A DNA stretch of 48,545 nucleotides from Allobosea sp. (GTDB lineage Bacteria > Pseudomonadota > Alphaproteobacteria > Rhizobiales > Beijerinckiaceae). Shown here piece after piece: positions 24,431 through 32,900 of the stretch (its first letter is position 1; every line of letters starts with the position of its first letter). The stretch is taken from assembly GCA_024231975.1 (NCBI GenBank), contig JAAEQB010000024.1, forward strand, positions 1 through 48,545, written 5' to 3'. Below the pieces are notes generated by a model, which searched no databases, was not told the origin of the DNA, and was given only the letters and a program-made list of their open reading frames with translations. Position numbers and translations under genes: made by a program.

Positions 24431-26197
24431 TTATGTATATAGGCTTTTCAAGTCCAGGTCATCGAATAAAACTGCTTCAATCAGTTTAGACCTATGGGCG
24501 ACTGTGCCCTGTGGTAACGCTCCATAGCGGCCGGTTGTCCGCACCAGTCTATCCCCATGGCCGAGGATGAAGCCGAACTCGCTGTCGAGATAGGTCTTCC
24601 GAAGCCGATCCGTGAAAAGATGCCGGAAGCTGTGCATCGTCAGCGTCCTCGTCTTCACGCCGATGCGGTCGAGATAGGTGTTCAGGAACTTCGACGGCAC
24701 GCCGCTCATGAAGCCGCGCGAGTCCGGCTTGATCTCGGGAAAGAGGCGCTTGTGCCCAGCCTTCTGGATGCGCTTGTGGTAGTCGAGAAGACCGAGGGCG
24801 ACCAGTTGGGAATGGATGGGCACGATCCGTTCGGAGCCGACCGTCTTCAGCCTCTTCGCGTCGTCGCCGTCGGTGGTGACGTGCATCACCCAAATGCCGT
24901 GCATGTCCTGCACGTCATCCACAAGCAACTGCGCGATCTCGCCGAGCCGCATGCCGGAGAACAGCGCGATCAGCGGGAGCCAATAGCGCCAGTCCCTGAT
25001 GGCAAAATTGCCGGGCTTGTGCTCTGCGGTGTCGGACAGGCAGCCACGGAACAACGGCGAGCCGAACAGCGTCTTCAACTGCTCATCAGAGAAGGGGGCC
25101 CGCTTCGGCCTGGTGCGGTCGAGCTTGATGAACATGTCGTCCACCATGATCGGATTGTCGACCAGGTCATTTGCGGCCAGCCATTTGGCGAACGGGCTCA
25201 ATGCCGAGAGATAGCGGTTGATAGTCTTCGGATCGATGGTCGGCCTGCCGACCTTCTGGTTCGCGGCGATGACTTCCTTGAACTTCAGGTTCTTCAGCGT
25301 CGTAACCTGCTTCGCCATCTTTGGCATGAGATAGAGCTGATCGCGCCATTCGGCGACATGCTTCCGGCGAAGCTGGTCCACCGGCAAGTCCTCGCCGACG
25401 AACTCCGCGAAAAGCTGAATCACGCCCTTGTTCTGGCTGATCGTATCGGCGCTGATGTCGCTGGCGCGCTGCTTCAGGAAGCGGTCGTAATGATCCACGA
25501 TCCGTGAACCGGGCAGGGCGGCCTTCGGCTGCTCTGCGCGCTTGATAAGCGGATCGGTCGGGATGCCGGTCCAATCCATCCGATCGCGTTCTTCAGCGCG
25601 CTTTAGCCCTTCAATCTCGGCGCGCGCGACACCCATTGCCACCTTGCGGTAGACCGGGCTCGTCTTCGGCAGGATCGCGTGGTAGGCGGCAACATGCTCG
25701 TTCACGCTCTCCGCAACGGCTTCCATCACCTTGTTGGGGTCGCCGCTGGTCAAGAGGGTGTTGGAACGCTCTCGCAGCTTCTTATAGGTCTCGATACGGT
25801 CCCGAATGTCGGCGAACGCCCGATAGGCGCCGAGATCGTATTCGCCGAACTCGGCTTCCATCTCGCGCCAAAGCTCGTCCAGTTGCTCGTCGGTGAGGTT
25901 CTGGTCGCGGAACCGCTCATCGTTCTCGATAAGCTCGGAATAGTGCTTCCAGGCGATCGCCGCGACGTCGTTCTCCACGATCTCCCGACCTCGGCGCCGG
26001 GCTGCGAATTCATTCTGTATCGCCATGTAGATGCCAGGCGCCTTCACTTTGGCTTCAGCCGGCGAGGCCGTGCCGAGCGACTTCCAGATCTCGGTGCGGC
26101 CGTAGTCCTTCGTAAGGTCCGCAGGGATCGTGACGCGGACGTAATAGCGGGCCGATCCGGCGCGCTTGTGGATGTAGGTCGCGAGGGCCAATTTCAA
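24431..26197 (-). CDS. Tyrosine site-specific recombinase (island integrase)
   Basis: A 588-aa phage-type integrase. An N-terminal arm-binding region (start MKLALATYIHKRAGSARYYV, DUF6538-like) is followed by a long helical segment and a SAM-like core-binding domain (about 240-350). The catalytic domain has Arg417 in SGMRLGEIAQL, H522-x-x-R525 in MHSFRHLF, His547 in LGHGD and nucleophile Tyr558 in TGRYGA. All are intact. It starts 110 bp from attR and reads into the island, the usual arrangement for tRNA-targeting islands. A CCGTAAC repeat lies only 15 bp upstream of its start, so integrase binding could also regulate its own gene. Confidence 0.94.
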   Translation of the reverse strand: MKLALATYIHKRAGSARYYVRVTIPADLTKDYGRTEIWKSLGTASPAEAKVKAPGIYMAIQNEFAARRRGREIVENDVAAIAWKHYSELIENDERFRDQNLTDEQLDELWREMEAEFGEYDLGAYRAFADIRDRIETYKKLRERSNTLLTSGDPNKVMEAVAESVNEHVAAYHAILPKTSPVYRKVAMGVARAEIEGLKRAEERDRMDWTGIPTDPLIKRAEQPKAALPGSRIVDHYDRFLKQRASDISADTISQNKGVIQLFAEFVGEDLPVDQLRRKHVAEWRDQLYLMPKMAKQVTTLKNLKFKEVIAANQKVGRPTIDPKTINRYLSALSPFAKWLAANDLVDNPIMVDDMFIKLDRTRPKRAPFSDEQLKTLFGSPLFRGCLSDTAEHKPGNFAIRDWRYWLPLIALFSGMRLGEIAQLLVDDVQDMHGIWVMHVTTDGDDAKRLKTVGSERIVPIHSQLVALGLLDYHKRIQKAGHKRLFPEIKPDSRGFMSGVPSKFLNTYLDRIGVKTRTLTMHSFRHLFTDRLRKTYLDSEFGFILGHGDRLVRTTGRYGALPQGTVAHRSKLIEAVLFDDLDLKSLYT

Positions 26198-26211
26198 GAT
26201 TCCCAGCCGTT

Positions 26212-26244
26212 CCGTAACATCTCACCGTAACAGTTGCCCGTAAC
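26212..26244 (+). promoter_or_regulatory. Candidate integrase arm sites, right end (3 x CCGTAAC)
   Basis: CCGTAAC at 26212-26218, 26225-26231 and 26238-26244, start-to-start 13 bp each. Same orientation and spacing as the two copies beside attL. They lie between the integrase start and attR. Confidence 0.7.
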
Positions 26245-26307
26245 AGTGCAAAGGAAAATATGATAAATAATTGAATATGTTGGGTGGATTTCTTCTGGCT
26301 GAAAAAG

Positions 26308-26326
26308 TCCTAGTCCCCCAGCCACT
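26308..26326 (+). repeat. attR core of the integrative island (19-bp direct repeat)
   Basis: Identical to the tRNA-Gln 3' end at 18176-18194. The rest of the tRNA is absent here. Confidence 0.93.
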
Positions 26327-26598
26327 CAGCTCCGTTTCTCGGACGCTTCGGTGGCTATCTGGCAATTTCAAAGACTTGCGTGATTTCTGGCGGTCTCCGG
26401 ACGCTATGCTGCGGCCATTCCGGCGCCACTTCGGCTTCGGTCTGACGGAGGGGCTTCGGAATGTCCGGCGCGGAGTTGCAGAGACAGGTTGATTGTCCTG
26501 CGAGACCGTTTCGCATCCCGCCGAGCAGCTTGACCTCGAATCCGATGCGACGGCAGCCGGCGAACCGAGGTATTTTGACGAGCTTGCGTTCGCAACCC
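26327..26598. other. Non-coding gap right of attR
   Basis: 272 bp between attR and the serine recombinase stop. No convincing gene, tRNA or repeat is seen. It should represent the DNA that followed tRNA-Gln before the island arrived. Confidence 0.5.
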
Positions 26599-28125
26599 TC
26601 AGCCGATCAGGAAGCGCTGTTCCTGCTCGGCCCAGTCATGGGGCAGGGTGCTGGTCAAGGCGCTCAGCGTGAGATTGGCCGGGGCGGTGCCGTTGGCGAT
26701 CGCTTCGACGATGCGCGGTGAGAGACAGGCAAGTGGTAGAAGCTGGCGAAGATGCCGCGCGTCGATGCCTGCTTGCCCGGCGAGCCCGGCAATGCTGACG
26801 CTGCCGGCGAGGAGCTCGACCATCCATCGGCGCGAGCGGGCGACGCCGGCCATTAGCGTTTGGGCTGAGACCGGGTCGATCCGCGGGCGGCTCGCAGGCT
26901 CGTGGGCGATGCCTTGGCGGCGTCCGGCTGACTGCCAGGCGAACGGCACGACCAGCGTCGCAGCCGCCGACTTTGTTTCACTGTTGAGCACGATGGCAAG
27001 TCGATCCGGGTGGAGTGTGATGCGGCTGACGCGCTCGGCGAGCTGTGCTGCGGTCGAGAGATCGACTGCGCCTATGATTTCGTCTGCTCTCAACGCGTTC
27101 AGAACAGCAGCCTCGATCTCAGGCGCGGAGATGCGGGCAATACGGCCGGCCTCGGCTTTGTGGTGCTGCAGGAGCGCTTGCGAGACATAATAGCGGTACC
27201 GAATGCCCGCCTTGTTGGTATGGCTTGGGCTCATCCGATTCCCGGCGTCGTCGTGAAGCAGCCCGGCGAGAATCGCTGCTTCAGATGAGCCGTTCCGCCG
27301 ACGCTGGCCGGTCGCCGCGGCAAGATGAGCCTGCACGCGCGCAAATAGATCGGCTGCGATGATCGCATCATGCTCTCCGCGATAGCTCCTTCCCTGCCAG
27401 ACGACCTCGCCGCGATAAACGGAATTGCGTAGCAAATGGCGCAGTGCTCCGACGCTGAAGCGAAATCCCTGGCGCGAGCGAATGCCCTGGCGGTCGAGCG
27501 CGTCGGCTAAGGCACCGATCGATCCAAGCTCGAGGTAGAGCGCGAAGATCTGCCGCACCTGCGCGGCCTCTTGCTCGTCGATCGCGAGCTTCTTGTGCGC
27601 ATTGCGATATCCAAGCGGCACCGTGCCGCCCATCCACAAGCCTTTGCGCCTGGAGGCGGCGACCTTGTCCCGCACACGCTCGCCGATGACCTCGCGCTCG
27701 AACTGGGCAAAGGAAAGCAGGACATTGAGAGTGAGGCGGCGCATGGAGCTCGTAGTGTTGAAGCTCTGCGTCACCGAGACGAACGAGACGGCGTTGGCGT
27801 CGAACAGCTCGACCAACTTGGCGAAGTCGGCTAGCGATCGGGTCAGGCGATCGACCTTGTAGACGACAATGATATCGATCTCCCCTGCACCGACAGCCGC
27901 TAGCAGTTGCTGCAGAGCAGGGCGTTCCAGCGAGGCGCCCGACAGGCCGCCGTCATCGTAGTGCTGGGGCACGAGGCGCCAGCCCTCATGCGCCTGGCTC
28001 TTGATGTAGGCCTCCCAGGCTTCGCGCTGGGCGTCGAGCGAGTTGAAGGTAAGGTCAAGATTATGTTCGGTCGACTTGCGGGTATAGATCGCACAGCGCT
28101 GCGGTCTTGGGGCGAGGTCGCGCAT
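26599..28125 (-). CDS. Large serine recombinase
   Basis: A 508-aa site-specific recombinase. The N-terminal resolvase domain has CAIYTRKSTEHNLDLTF with the likely nucleophile Ser18, followed by VVYKVDRLTRSLADFAKL and EREVIGERVRDKVA. The recombinase domain is LGYRNAHKKLAIDEQEAAQV onward (about 180-280). The ATG at 28125 overlaps the stop of the DUF2924 gene (TGATG), fixing the start. This recombinase-DUF2924-DUF3489 order is a familiar mobile module in alphaproteobacteria. It lies outside the 19-bp att repeats, so it belongs to a different, probably older element. No att pair for it could be found by eye. Confidence 0.92.
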   Translation of the reverse strand: MRDLAPRPQRCAIYTRKSTEHNLDLTFNSLDAQREAWEAYIKSQAHEGWRLVPQHYDDGGLSGASLERPALQQLLAAVGAGEIDIIVVYKVDRLTRSLADFAKLVELFDANAVSFVSVTQSFNTTSSMRRLTLNVLLSFAQFEREVIGERVRDKVAASRRKGLWMGGTVPLGYRNAHKKLAIDEQEAAQVRQIFALYLELGSIGALADALDRQGIRSRQGFRFSVGALRHLLRNSVYRGEVVWQGRSYRGEHDAIIAADLFARVQAHLAAATGQRRRNGSSEAAILAGLLHDDAGNRMSPSHTNKAGIRYRYYVSQALLQHHKAEAGRIARISAPEIEAAVLNALRADEIIGAVDLSTAAQLAERVSRITLHPDRLAIVLNSETKSAAATLVVPFAWQSAGRRQGIAHEPASRPRIDPVSAQTLMAGVARSRRWMVELLAGSVSIAGLAGQAGIDARHLRQLLPLACLSPRIVEAIANGTAPANLTLSALTSTLPHDWAEQEQRFLIG

Positions 28126-28592
28126 CAGGTCGCTTCCTCGATCGATGAAACCTTGTTCCGCAATCCAAAGAAGCGCGGCCCGCTCCAACTTGTGCCGGTG
28201 ATTAGGCGGGCGATCGTCGACAGGCTCGGGTAAATCGCTTCGTTCCAGCGAAAGCCGCCGGGCACGACTGTGACCTCGTGCAGGATACCCTCATATTCGC
28301 GCACGACAACGGATCCAGGTTTCAGTCGCCGAACGGGTGCTTCGCCGCGCCCGATTCGGTCGAGCTGACGACCGAACTCGGGATCGAGCCTGCCGAGCGG
28401 GTGTTCCTGGAGGCGCTGTGCGATCAGCCGGGCTAGCAGATCGCGTGACAACGCGGGCGGTGGGCTCATCCGGTAGAGCCGACGGAAGTGGGCGCGCAAC
28501 TCGTCTGCGCTGAGGCACGCCACTTTAGCGAGGGCGGCGGCGAGGCCTCCGGCAGCTGTTGCTGCCGGAGAGTTGGGATGCGTCGATGGCAT
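28125..28592 (-). CDS. DUF2924 family protein
   Basis: A 155-aa protein with the DUF2924 layout. The helical first half includes LSADELRAHFRRLYRMSPPP and LARLIAQRLQEHPLGRL. The small beta-rich end is PGSVVVREYEGILHEVTVVP with a final TGTSWSGPRFFGL. The latter resembles a DNA-binding helper domain. It almost always accompanies large serine recombinases of this type, and the function is unproven. It is coupled to the recombinase by TGATG. Confidence 0.88.
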   Translation of the reverse strand: MPSTHPNSPAATAAGGLAAALAKVACLSADELRAHFRRLYRMSPPPALSRDLLARLIAQRLQEHPLGRLDPEFGRQLDRIGRGEAPVRRLKPGSVVVREYEGILHEVTVVPGGFRWNEAIYPSLSTIARLITGTSWSGPRFFGLRNKVSSIEEAT

Positions 28593-28595
28593 AGC

Positions 28596-29015
28596 TCAGT
28601 CCGCCGCCTGATCGCCGATGCGGTAGACGTTGAGATTTCTGCCGTCGGGCTGAAGCTGCTCTCCGCTGGTCACAGCATGGCCGCGTTTACGCAGGCCGGT
28701 CAGCGCAGCGCGCGTGGTATGCGGCAGCCAGCCGGTGACCGCGATCAGCCTGTCCAGCGTCGCGCCATCCCGCGCTTCCAGTAGTCCCAGCACGATGCCG
28801 AGCTTGCTGCTCGGCTTCGGGCGAGACCTGGCCGTTGTCATAACGTCGCTTTGAGCGGGAGCGTGATCGTAGGCATCAGCTGAATGCGCCGGATCGGCGC
28901 TGTCGGTCGGGAGTATCTTGGTCCGAGAATCTTGAGCCGCGCTTGTCAACTCGGGCTCAGCGCTTTCAGATGAAGAGATTGAGATCTTGTTATCGTGGGT
29001 GTTCCTGCGAGCCAT
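28596..29015 (-). CDS. DUF3489 family protein
   Basis: A 139-aa protein. The N-terminal about 70 residues are Ser/Asp/Ala-rich and probably disordered. The C-terminal winged-helix-like DUF3489 domain reads KLGIVLGLLEARDGATLDRL, VTGWLPHTTRAALTGLRKRG and NLNVYRIGD. The long frame to 29267 is rejected because ATG 29015 has AGGAAG about 7 nt upstream and begins the conserved protein. It is the first gene of the recombinase module and a likely DNA-binding accessory. Confidence 0.86.
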   Translation of the reverse strand: MARRNTHDNKISISSSESAEPELTSAAQDSRTKILPTDSADPAHSADAYDHAPAQSDVMTTARSRPKPSSKLGIVLGLLEARDGATLDRLIAVTGWLPHTTRAALTGLRKRGHAVTSGEQLQPDGRNLNVYRIGDQAAD

Positions 29016-29397
29016 GACAGTCTTCCTTGCGTTGCCGGCGGGGTTATCCCCCATCACCAGCGCGACCCCGCCAAGGCACATAGCCGGCAGGGTTGCTCGG
29101 AAGATCAGCGCCGAGGGACTCGGCGCCGCCACGCTCACAGCAATGCTTGCACCGACCGCGAAGTCCAGTCGGCTCTGGGAGATTGTCGAGCGGAGCCTCG
29201 GAGCTTCAGCTCGTGGCCCTTTGCGGACACTTGGAATGCCCGCTTCTAGGGACTTTGATAAACGCACACGTGCCGAACATGTCGAGATATGGCGCGCCTT
29301 CGCGTTTTGGTCGCACTGTAGGTGTTGGCGCTCTTGAATTCGGGCAGGAACGATTGGTGGGGTTAATTCAGCGGCCCGCAGGAACAGCCTCTGCGTC
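29016..29397. other. 382-bp gap upstream of the DUF3489 gene
   Basis: Should contain the promoter of the recombinase module and the element boundary. I see only an 8-bp direct repeat GCAGGAAC (29344-29351, 29378-29385), which is too short to call an attachment site. Confidence 0.4.
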
Positions 29398-30450
29398 TCA
29401 CAGCGCGATCGTCACATCCGAGCGCGGGCGCGAGGAGCAGGCGAGGATATAGCCCTGCGCCTCCTCCTCCGGCGAAATTCCGCCCTCGTGCCGCATCTCG
29501 ACAGAGCCTTCGACGAGACTGACCCGGCAGGTGCCGCACATCCCGGACGCGCAGCCGCAGGGGATGACGATGGTCTGGCGCGTCGCGGCCTGTAGCAGCG
29601 TCTCGCCTGGCTGGGCGGTGAAATGCTTGTCTCCGAGTCTGACCGCATAGCCTCCAGCTGGCGCATCGACCGGTACCGGCGGCGGCGCGGCGGGGGCGAC
29701 GGCACCGAAATGCTCGACATGGAAGAGGTCGCGCGCGCCGCCCTCGGCTGCGTGGATCAACCGCGCTTCCTCCATGAAGCCGGCGGGGCCGCAGCAGAAC
29801 ACCTCGCGGCGCCCGTAATCCGGCAGCGCGACCGAGACGAGCCGCCGTCCGAGCCGGCCGGCGAAACCGAACCAGCCGGGCTCCGGCCGGCTGACGAGCA
29901 TCGCGGCCTTGAGATTGGGCATCCGCGCTTGCAACTCGGCGAGCTCGCCAGCGAAGAGGATGTCGCGCGGCGTGCGTGCGGCGTGAAGCCAATGCACATC
30001 GGTCTCCGGTACGGTCGCCGCGAGATGGCGCAGCATCGCCATCAGCGGGCTCGCACCCGAGCCGGCCGAAACCAGCGCGATCCTGTCGGTCGTTCGCGCG
30101 TCGATGGTGAAACGGCCCTTCGGCGGCCGGCCTTCGAGTCGCATCCCGACCACGAGCGTATCGTGCAGCCAGCGGGTAGCGCGGCCCTTGGCATGCGCCT
30201 TGATCGTCATCGCGATCGTGCCGGAGGCATCCGGGGCCGAGGCGAGCGAGAAGGTGCGGAACAGCGTCTCGCCGCCGATCGAGAGCTTCAGCGTCATCGA
30301 CTGGCCGGCAGCGTAGCGCGGCGCGCCACCTTCCGGCCGGAAGACGAAGGTCTTCACGTCATGCGTTTCGTAGCGAATCTCGGCGACGGTGAGCTGCAGC
30401 AGATCGGTAGAGGGAGTAGCGACTGGCGCTTCGAGGCTGTCCAGGCTCAT
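29398..30450 (-). CDS. gbcB: Rieske monooxygenase reductase, FAD/NAD(P)H and [2Fe-2S] (GbcB type)
   Basis: A 350-aa electron-transfer partner of the oxygenase encoded upstream. The FAD-binding barrel has RTFSLASAP, the NAD(P)-binding domain has ALVSAGSGASPLMAML and VFCCGPAGFMEEA, and the C-terminal plant-type ferredoxin has Cys300, Cys305, Cys308 and Cys338. This order matches GbcB and the reductases of carnitine and stachydrine demethylases. Its ATG overlaps the oxygenase stop (ATGA), so the two are translated together. The gene name is by analogy, and the true substrate of the pair may be betaine, carnitine or a proline betaine. Confidence 0.87.
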   Translation of the reverse strand: MSLDSLEAPVATPSTDLLQLTVAEIRYETHDVKTFVFRPEGGAPRYAAGQSMTLKLSIGGETLFRTFSLASAPDASGTIAMTIKAHAKGRATRWLHDTLVVGMRLEGRPPKGRFTIDARTTDRIALVSAGSGASPLMAMLRHLAATVPETDVHWLHAARTPRDILFAGELAELQARMPNLKAAMLVSRPEPGWFGFAGRLGRRLVSVALPDYGRREVFCCGPAGFMEEARLIHAAEGGARDLFHVEHFGAVAPAAPPPVPVDAPAGGYAVRLGDKHFTAQPGETLLQAATRQTIVIPCGCASGMCGTCRVSLVEGSVEMRHEGGISPEEEAQGYILACSSRPRSDVTIAL

Positions 30451-31685
30451 TCGGCAGCGATCCTGAATGGCGTGGGCTCGCCGGCATAGGCCGCCATCTT
30501 GCCGGCATACCAGTTGGTGAAATTGGTCAGCATGAACTCGGAGGGCGCGTAAGGCCCGGGCTGGTAGCCCATCGAGCGGATGCCTGCATGGTTGACCGCG
30601 GCGAGCTCGGCGTCCTGCGCATTGGTCGCGATCCAGACCTCGGTCAGCCGCTTTATGTCGTAGTCGACACCCTCGACCGCATCCTCATGCACCAGCCAGG
30701 TCGTGCGCACCGCCGTCTTGTCCTGCGAGAGCGGCAGCACCCGGAAGTGCAGGATGTGGTCGGCGAGGAAGTGGTTCCAGTTGTTGGGCACCCGGAACAT
30801 TCGGACCGAGCCGAGATCGGGCTCGGTGAAGTCGGCGAGCAGCTTGTTGCAGGCCGGCCCGCCATCCATCGTGAACGACAGCGCTCCCTCATGGAAGGGC
30901 AGGCGGATGCAGCGGAACTCCTGCCCGCCATCGACCGGCTGATGCGGCAGGCCGAGGCCATCCCATTTCGCGGTCTTGCGGTCCATCAGCCCCTTGAACT
31001 CGGCCGGCCCGCGCGGATCGTCCGGTAGCGCGAATTCGACCAGCGTCACCAGCAGCTCCGGATGATTGCCGGCGCAGTGGTAGCATTCGCGATTGTTCTC
31101 GATGACGAGCTTCCAGTTGGCGTCCTCGATCAGGGTCATCTCGAAGGCGACCTTGGTGCGCTCCGGCATATGCGGCGCGATATAGGGCGTCACCGCCTCG
31201 CGATAACTCGTCAGGTCGGGCGGGTTATCGGAAAGGCAGATATAGACCATGCCACAGATCACCTCGACATGGACCGGCTTCAACCCATGGGCCGAGCGGT
31301 CGAAGTCGCTCGGCATCTGACGGGCGTTGAGCAGCGAGCCGTCGAGCTCGTAGACCCATTGGTGATAGGGGCAGACGAGCCGGTTGGCGCGGCCCTTCTC
31401 ATGGCCGCAGATGCGCGAGCCGCGATGGCGGCAGCTGTTGTGGAAGGCGCGGACCTGTCCGTCCCGGTCGCGCAGCACCACGACCGGATTCTCGCCGACG
31501 GTCAGGGTCAGGTAGTCGCCCGGCTTTTTGATCTCGCAGGCATTGCAGGCGAACAGCCAGTCGGTCTCGAACACCGCCTTGATGTCGGTCTCGTGCATCG
31601 CCGGATCGACATAGAAGGCCTGTGGCAGGCTGTAGCCCTCGCGGCGCTCGGCGAGGAGCTGGCGGATGCGGTCGCGATCGATCAT
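30447..31685 (-). CDS. gbcA: Rieske-type oxygenase alpha subunit (glycine-betaine monooxygenase type)
   Basis: A 412-aa ring-hydroxylating-type oxygenase that in this branch N-demethylates quaternary ammonium compounds. The Rieske cluster ligands are Cys85, His87, Cys105 and His108 (SCRHRG...VCPYHQW). Mononuclear iron ligands are His203 and His208 in ECYHCAGNHPE, with the acid probably in TNAQDAEL near residue 360-370. The ATG at 31685 is chosen because the longer frame runs back through the divergent promoter; no strong ribosome site is seen. It is divergent from a GlxA/GbdR-type regulator and next to an OpuC-type importer, both supporting a quaternary-amine substrate. Confidence 0.88.
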   Translation of the reverse strand: MIDRDRIRQLLAERREGYSLPQAFYVDPAMHETDIKAVFETDWLFACNACEIKKPGDYLTLTVGENPVVVLRDRDGQVRAFHNSCRHRGSRICGHEKGRANRLVCPYHQWVYELDGSLLNARQMPSDFDRSAHGLKPVHVEVICGMVYICLSDNPPDLTSYREAVTPYIAPHMPERTKVAFEMTLIEDANWKLVIENNRECYHCAGNHPELLVTLVEFALPDDPRGPAEFKGLMDRKTAKWDGLGLPHQPVDGGQEFRCIRLPFHEGALSFTMDGGPACNKLLADFTEPDLGSVRMFRVPNNWNHFLADHILHFRVLPLSQDKTAVRTTWLVHEDAVEGVDYDIKRLTEVWIATNAQDAELAAVNHAGIRSMGYQPGPYAPSEFMLTNFTNWYAGKMAAYAGEPTPFRIAAE

Positions 31686-31784
31686 CGGCTGAGATCCCAG
31701 CGGAGGAGAGCTCCAATCTTGCGCCGCCGCAGGGCCACGCGGCCGGAGCATTCCGACCTCACCGGCAAGCTTTGCGACGAGCAA

Positions 31785-31815
31785 ATGTCGCTTTCATTGC
31801 AACAATGTCGGAAAT
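31785..31815. promoter_or_regulatory. Candidate AraC-type activator site (ATGTCG direct repeat)
   Basis: ATGTCGCTTTC (31785-31795) and ATGTCGGAAAT (31805-31815), 20 bp apart, so on one DNA face, in the gap between the oxygenase and the regulator. The first 11-mer recurs at 32890-32900 before the ABC operon. Confidence 0.5.
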
Positions 31816-31868
31816 CCGCTTTCCTTGGATCGGTTCCAAGTTCGATCATCAGGGTAGGAGGGCAAGGC

Positions 31869-32861
31869 ATGAGCGAGGCGCCGGCCGGCACCCAGATCGT
31901 CACGCTGCTGCTCGTCGAGGGCTTCTCGATGATGAGCGTCGCCTCGGCCATCGAGCCGCTGCGCTCGCTGAACCGGCTGGTCGATCGCGAGGCCTGGCGC
32001 TGGCGATTGGCGAGCCTCGACGGCGGCGTCCTTGCCGCCTCGAACGGCATCCCGATCCCGGCCGAGGCGGCCGAGTCCGCCTTGCCCGGCTCGCATTACT
32101 TCCTCGTCTGCGGCGGCCTGCGCATCCAGTCGGTCGACGAGCGGCGCTATCTCGCCATCCTGCGCAAGGCGGTGCGCAGCGGCGTGCGCGTCGGCTCGCT
32201 CTCGACCGGCACCTATCTGCTGGCGCGCGCCGGCCTGCTCGACGGCTATCGCTCGACGATCCACTGGGAGAATCGCCCCGCCTTCCAGGAGGAGTTCCCC
32301 CATCTGGTCTGCACCGACAAGCTCTACGAGATCGACCGCGACCGCCTGACCTGCTCGGGTGGCTCGGCGGCGATGGATTTGATGCTGCACCTGATCACCG
32401 AGCGCCATGGCGCCGATCTCGCCCGCCGCGTCGCCAACCAGTTCCACCATGACCGCATCCGCGACGAGCGCGACAACCAGAGCGGCGGTCGGCTGGAGCG
32501 GATGTCGAGCCTGCCGCCAGCCGTGCGCAATGCGCTCAAGCTGATGCAACGCCATGTCGAGGACACGATCTCGATCGCCGAGATCGCGGAGAAGGTCGGC
32601 ATGAGCCCGCGCCAGCTCGAGCGGCTGTTCCTGCGCTATCTGCAGACCTCGCCGGCGCGCTATTATCTCTCCCTACGCATCGACCGGGCGCGGGAACTGC
32701 TGCTCTATTCCGATCGTCCTGTCCTGGAGGTCGCGATCGCGGCCGGCTTCACCTCGACATCGCATTTCGCCCACTGGTTCAAGAAGCTGCAGGGCGTGCG
32801 GCCGAGCCAGCTGCGCGGGCGCCCTGCGAGCGATGAGGCGGCGCCGGCTTCGGCAAGCTGA
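31869..32861 (+). CDS. GlxA-family AraC-type regulator (GbdR/CdhR-like)
   Basis: A 330-aa activator. The N-terminal DJ-1/PfpI-like domain (QIVTLLLVEGFSMMSVASAI, about residues 8-190) binds the inducer in GbdR and CdhR. Two C-terminal AraC helix-turn-helices follow (ISIAEIAEKVGMSPRQLERL and LEVAIAAGFTSTSHFAHWF). The ATG at 31869 has AGGAGGG about 8 nt upstream; the long frame from 31062 is a shadow of the oxygenase. It is divergent from gbcAB and precedes the transporter operon. It probably activates both in response to a betaine-like compound (inference). Confidence 0.9.
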   Translation: MSEAPAGTQIVTLLLVEGFSMMSVASAIEPLRSLNRLVDREAWRWRLASLDGGVLAASNGIPIPAEAAESALPGSHYFLVCGGLRIQSVDERRYLAILRKAVRSGVRVGSLSTGTYLLARAGLLDGYRSTIHWENRPAFQEEFPHLVCTDKLYEIDRDRLTCSGGSAAMDLMLHLITERHGADLARRVANQFHHDRIRDERDNQSGGRLERMSSLPPAVRNALKLMQRHVEDTISIAEIAEKVGMSPRQLERLFLRYLQTSPARYYLSLRIDRARELLLYSDRPVLEVAIAAGFTSTSHFAHWFKKLQGVRPSQLRGRPASDEAAPASAS

Positions 32862-32879
32862 GCACGGCAGGTCGCAAGC

Positions 32880-32900
32880 GCGACATGCGATGTCGCTTTC
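32880..32900. promoter_or_regulatory. Inverted repeat and shared motif before the ABC operon
   Basis: GCGACAT-GCG-ATGTCGC (32880-32896) is a perfect inverted repeat. Its right half continues into ATGTCGCTTTC (32890-32900), the same 11-mer as at 31785. A further partial match, CTTTCGCTGCAAG, lies about 30 bp downstream, resembling CTTTCATTGCAAC at 31791. Confidence 0.5.

Larger units (their letters stand above)
18176..26326. mobile_element. Integrative island in tRNA-Gln, about 8.15 kb
   Basis: Bounded by a perfect 19-bp direct repeat, one copy being the tRNA-Gln 3' end. A tyrosine recombinase starts 110 bp inside the right repeat and is transcribed away from it. CCGTAAC arm-like repeats lie inside both ends. 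Cargo: TIR protein, ImmA/IrrE protease with membrane protein, DUF3102 operon, hipBA, and an XRE regulator operon. Parts of the cargo (about 19.3-21.8 kb) are visibly richer in A+T than the surroundings. No relaxase, coupling protein or type IV secretion gene is present, so if it moves between cells it must rely on helper functions. Confidence 0.92.
26599..29397. mobile_element. Remnant or small element: serine recombinase-DUF2924-DUF3489
   Basis: Three codirectional genes with 1-bp overlap and 3-bp spacing. The ends are not defined: no terminal repeats were seen, and the right limit lies somewhere between 29016 and the gbcB-type gene stop at 29398. Confidence 0.55.

Noticed and set aside
26327..29397. 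A second tRNA-Gln-type att site bounding the serine recombinase module
   Set aside because: No third copy of the 19-mer was found. The only nearby repeat is an 8-mer, which is too short.
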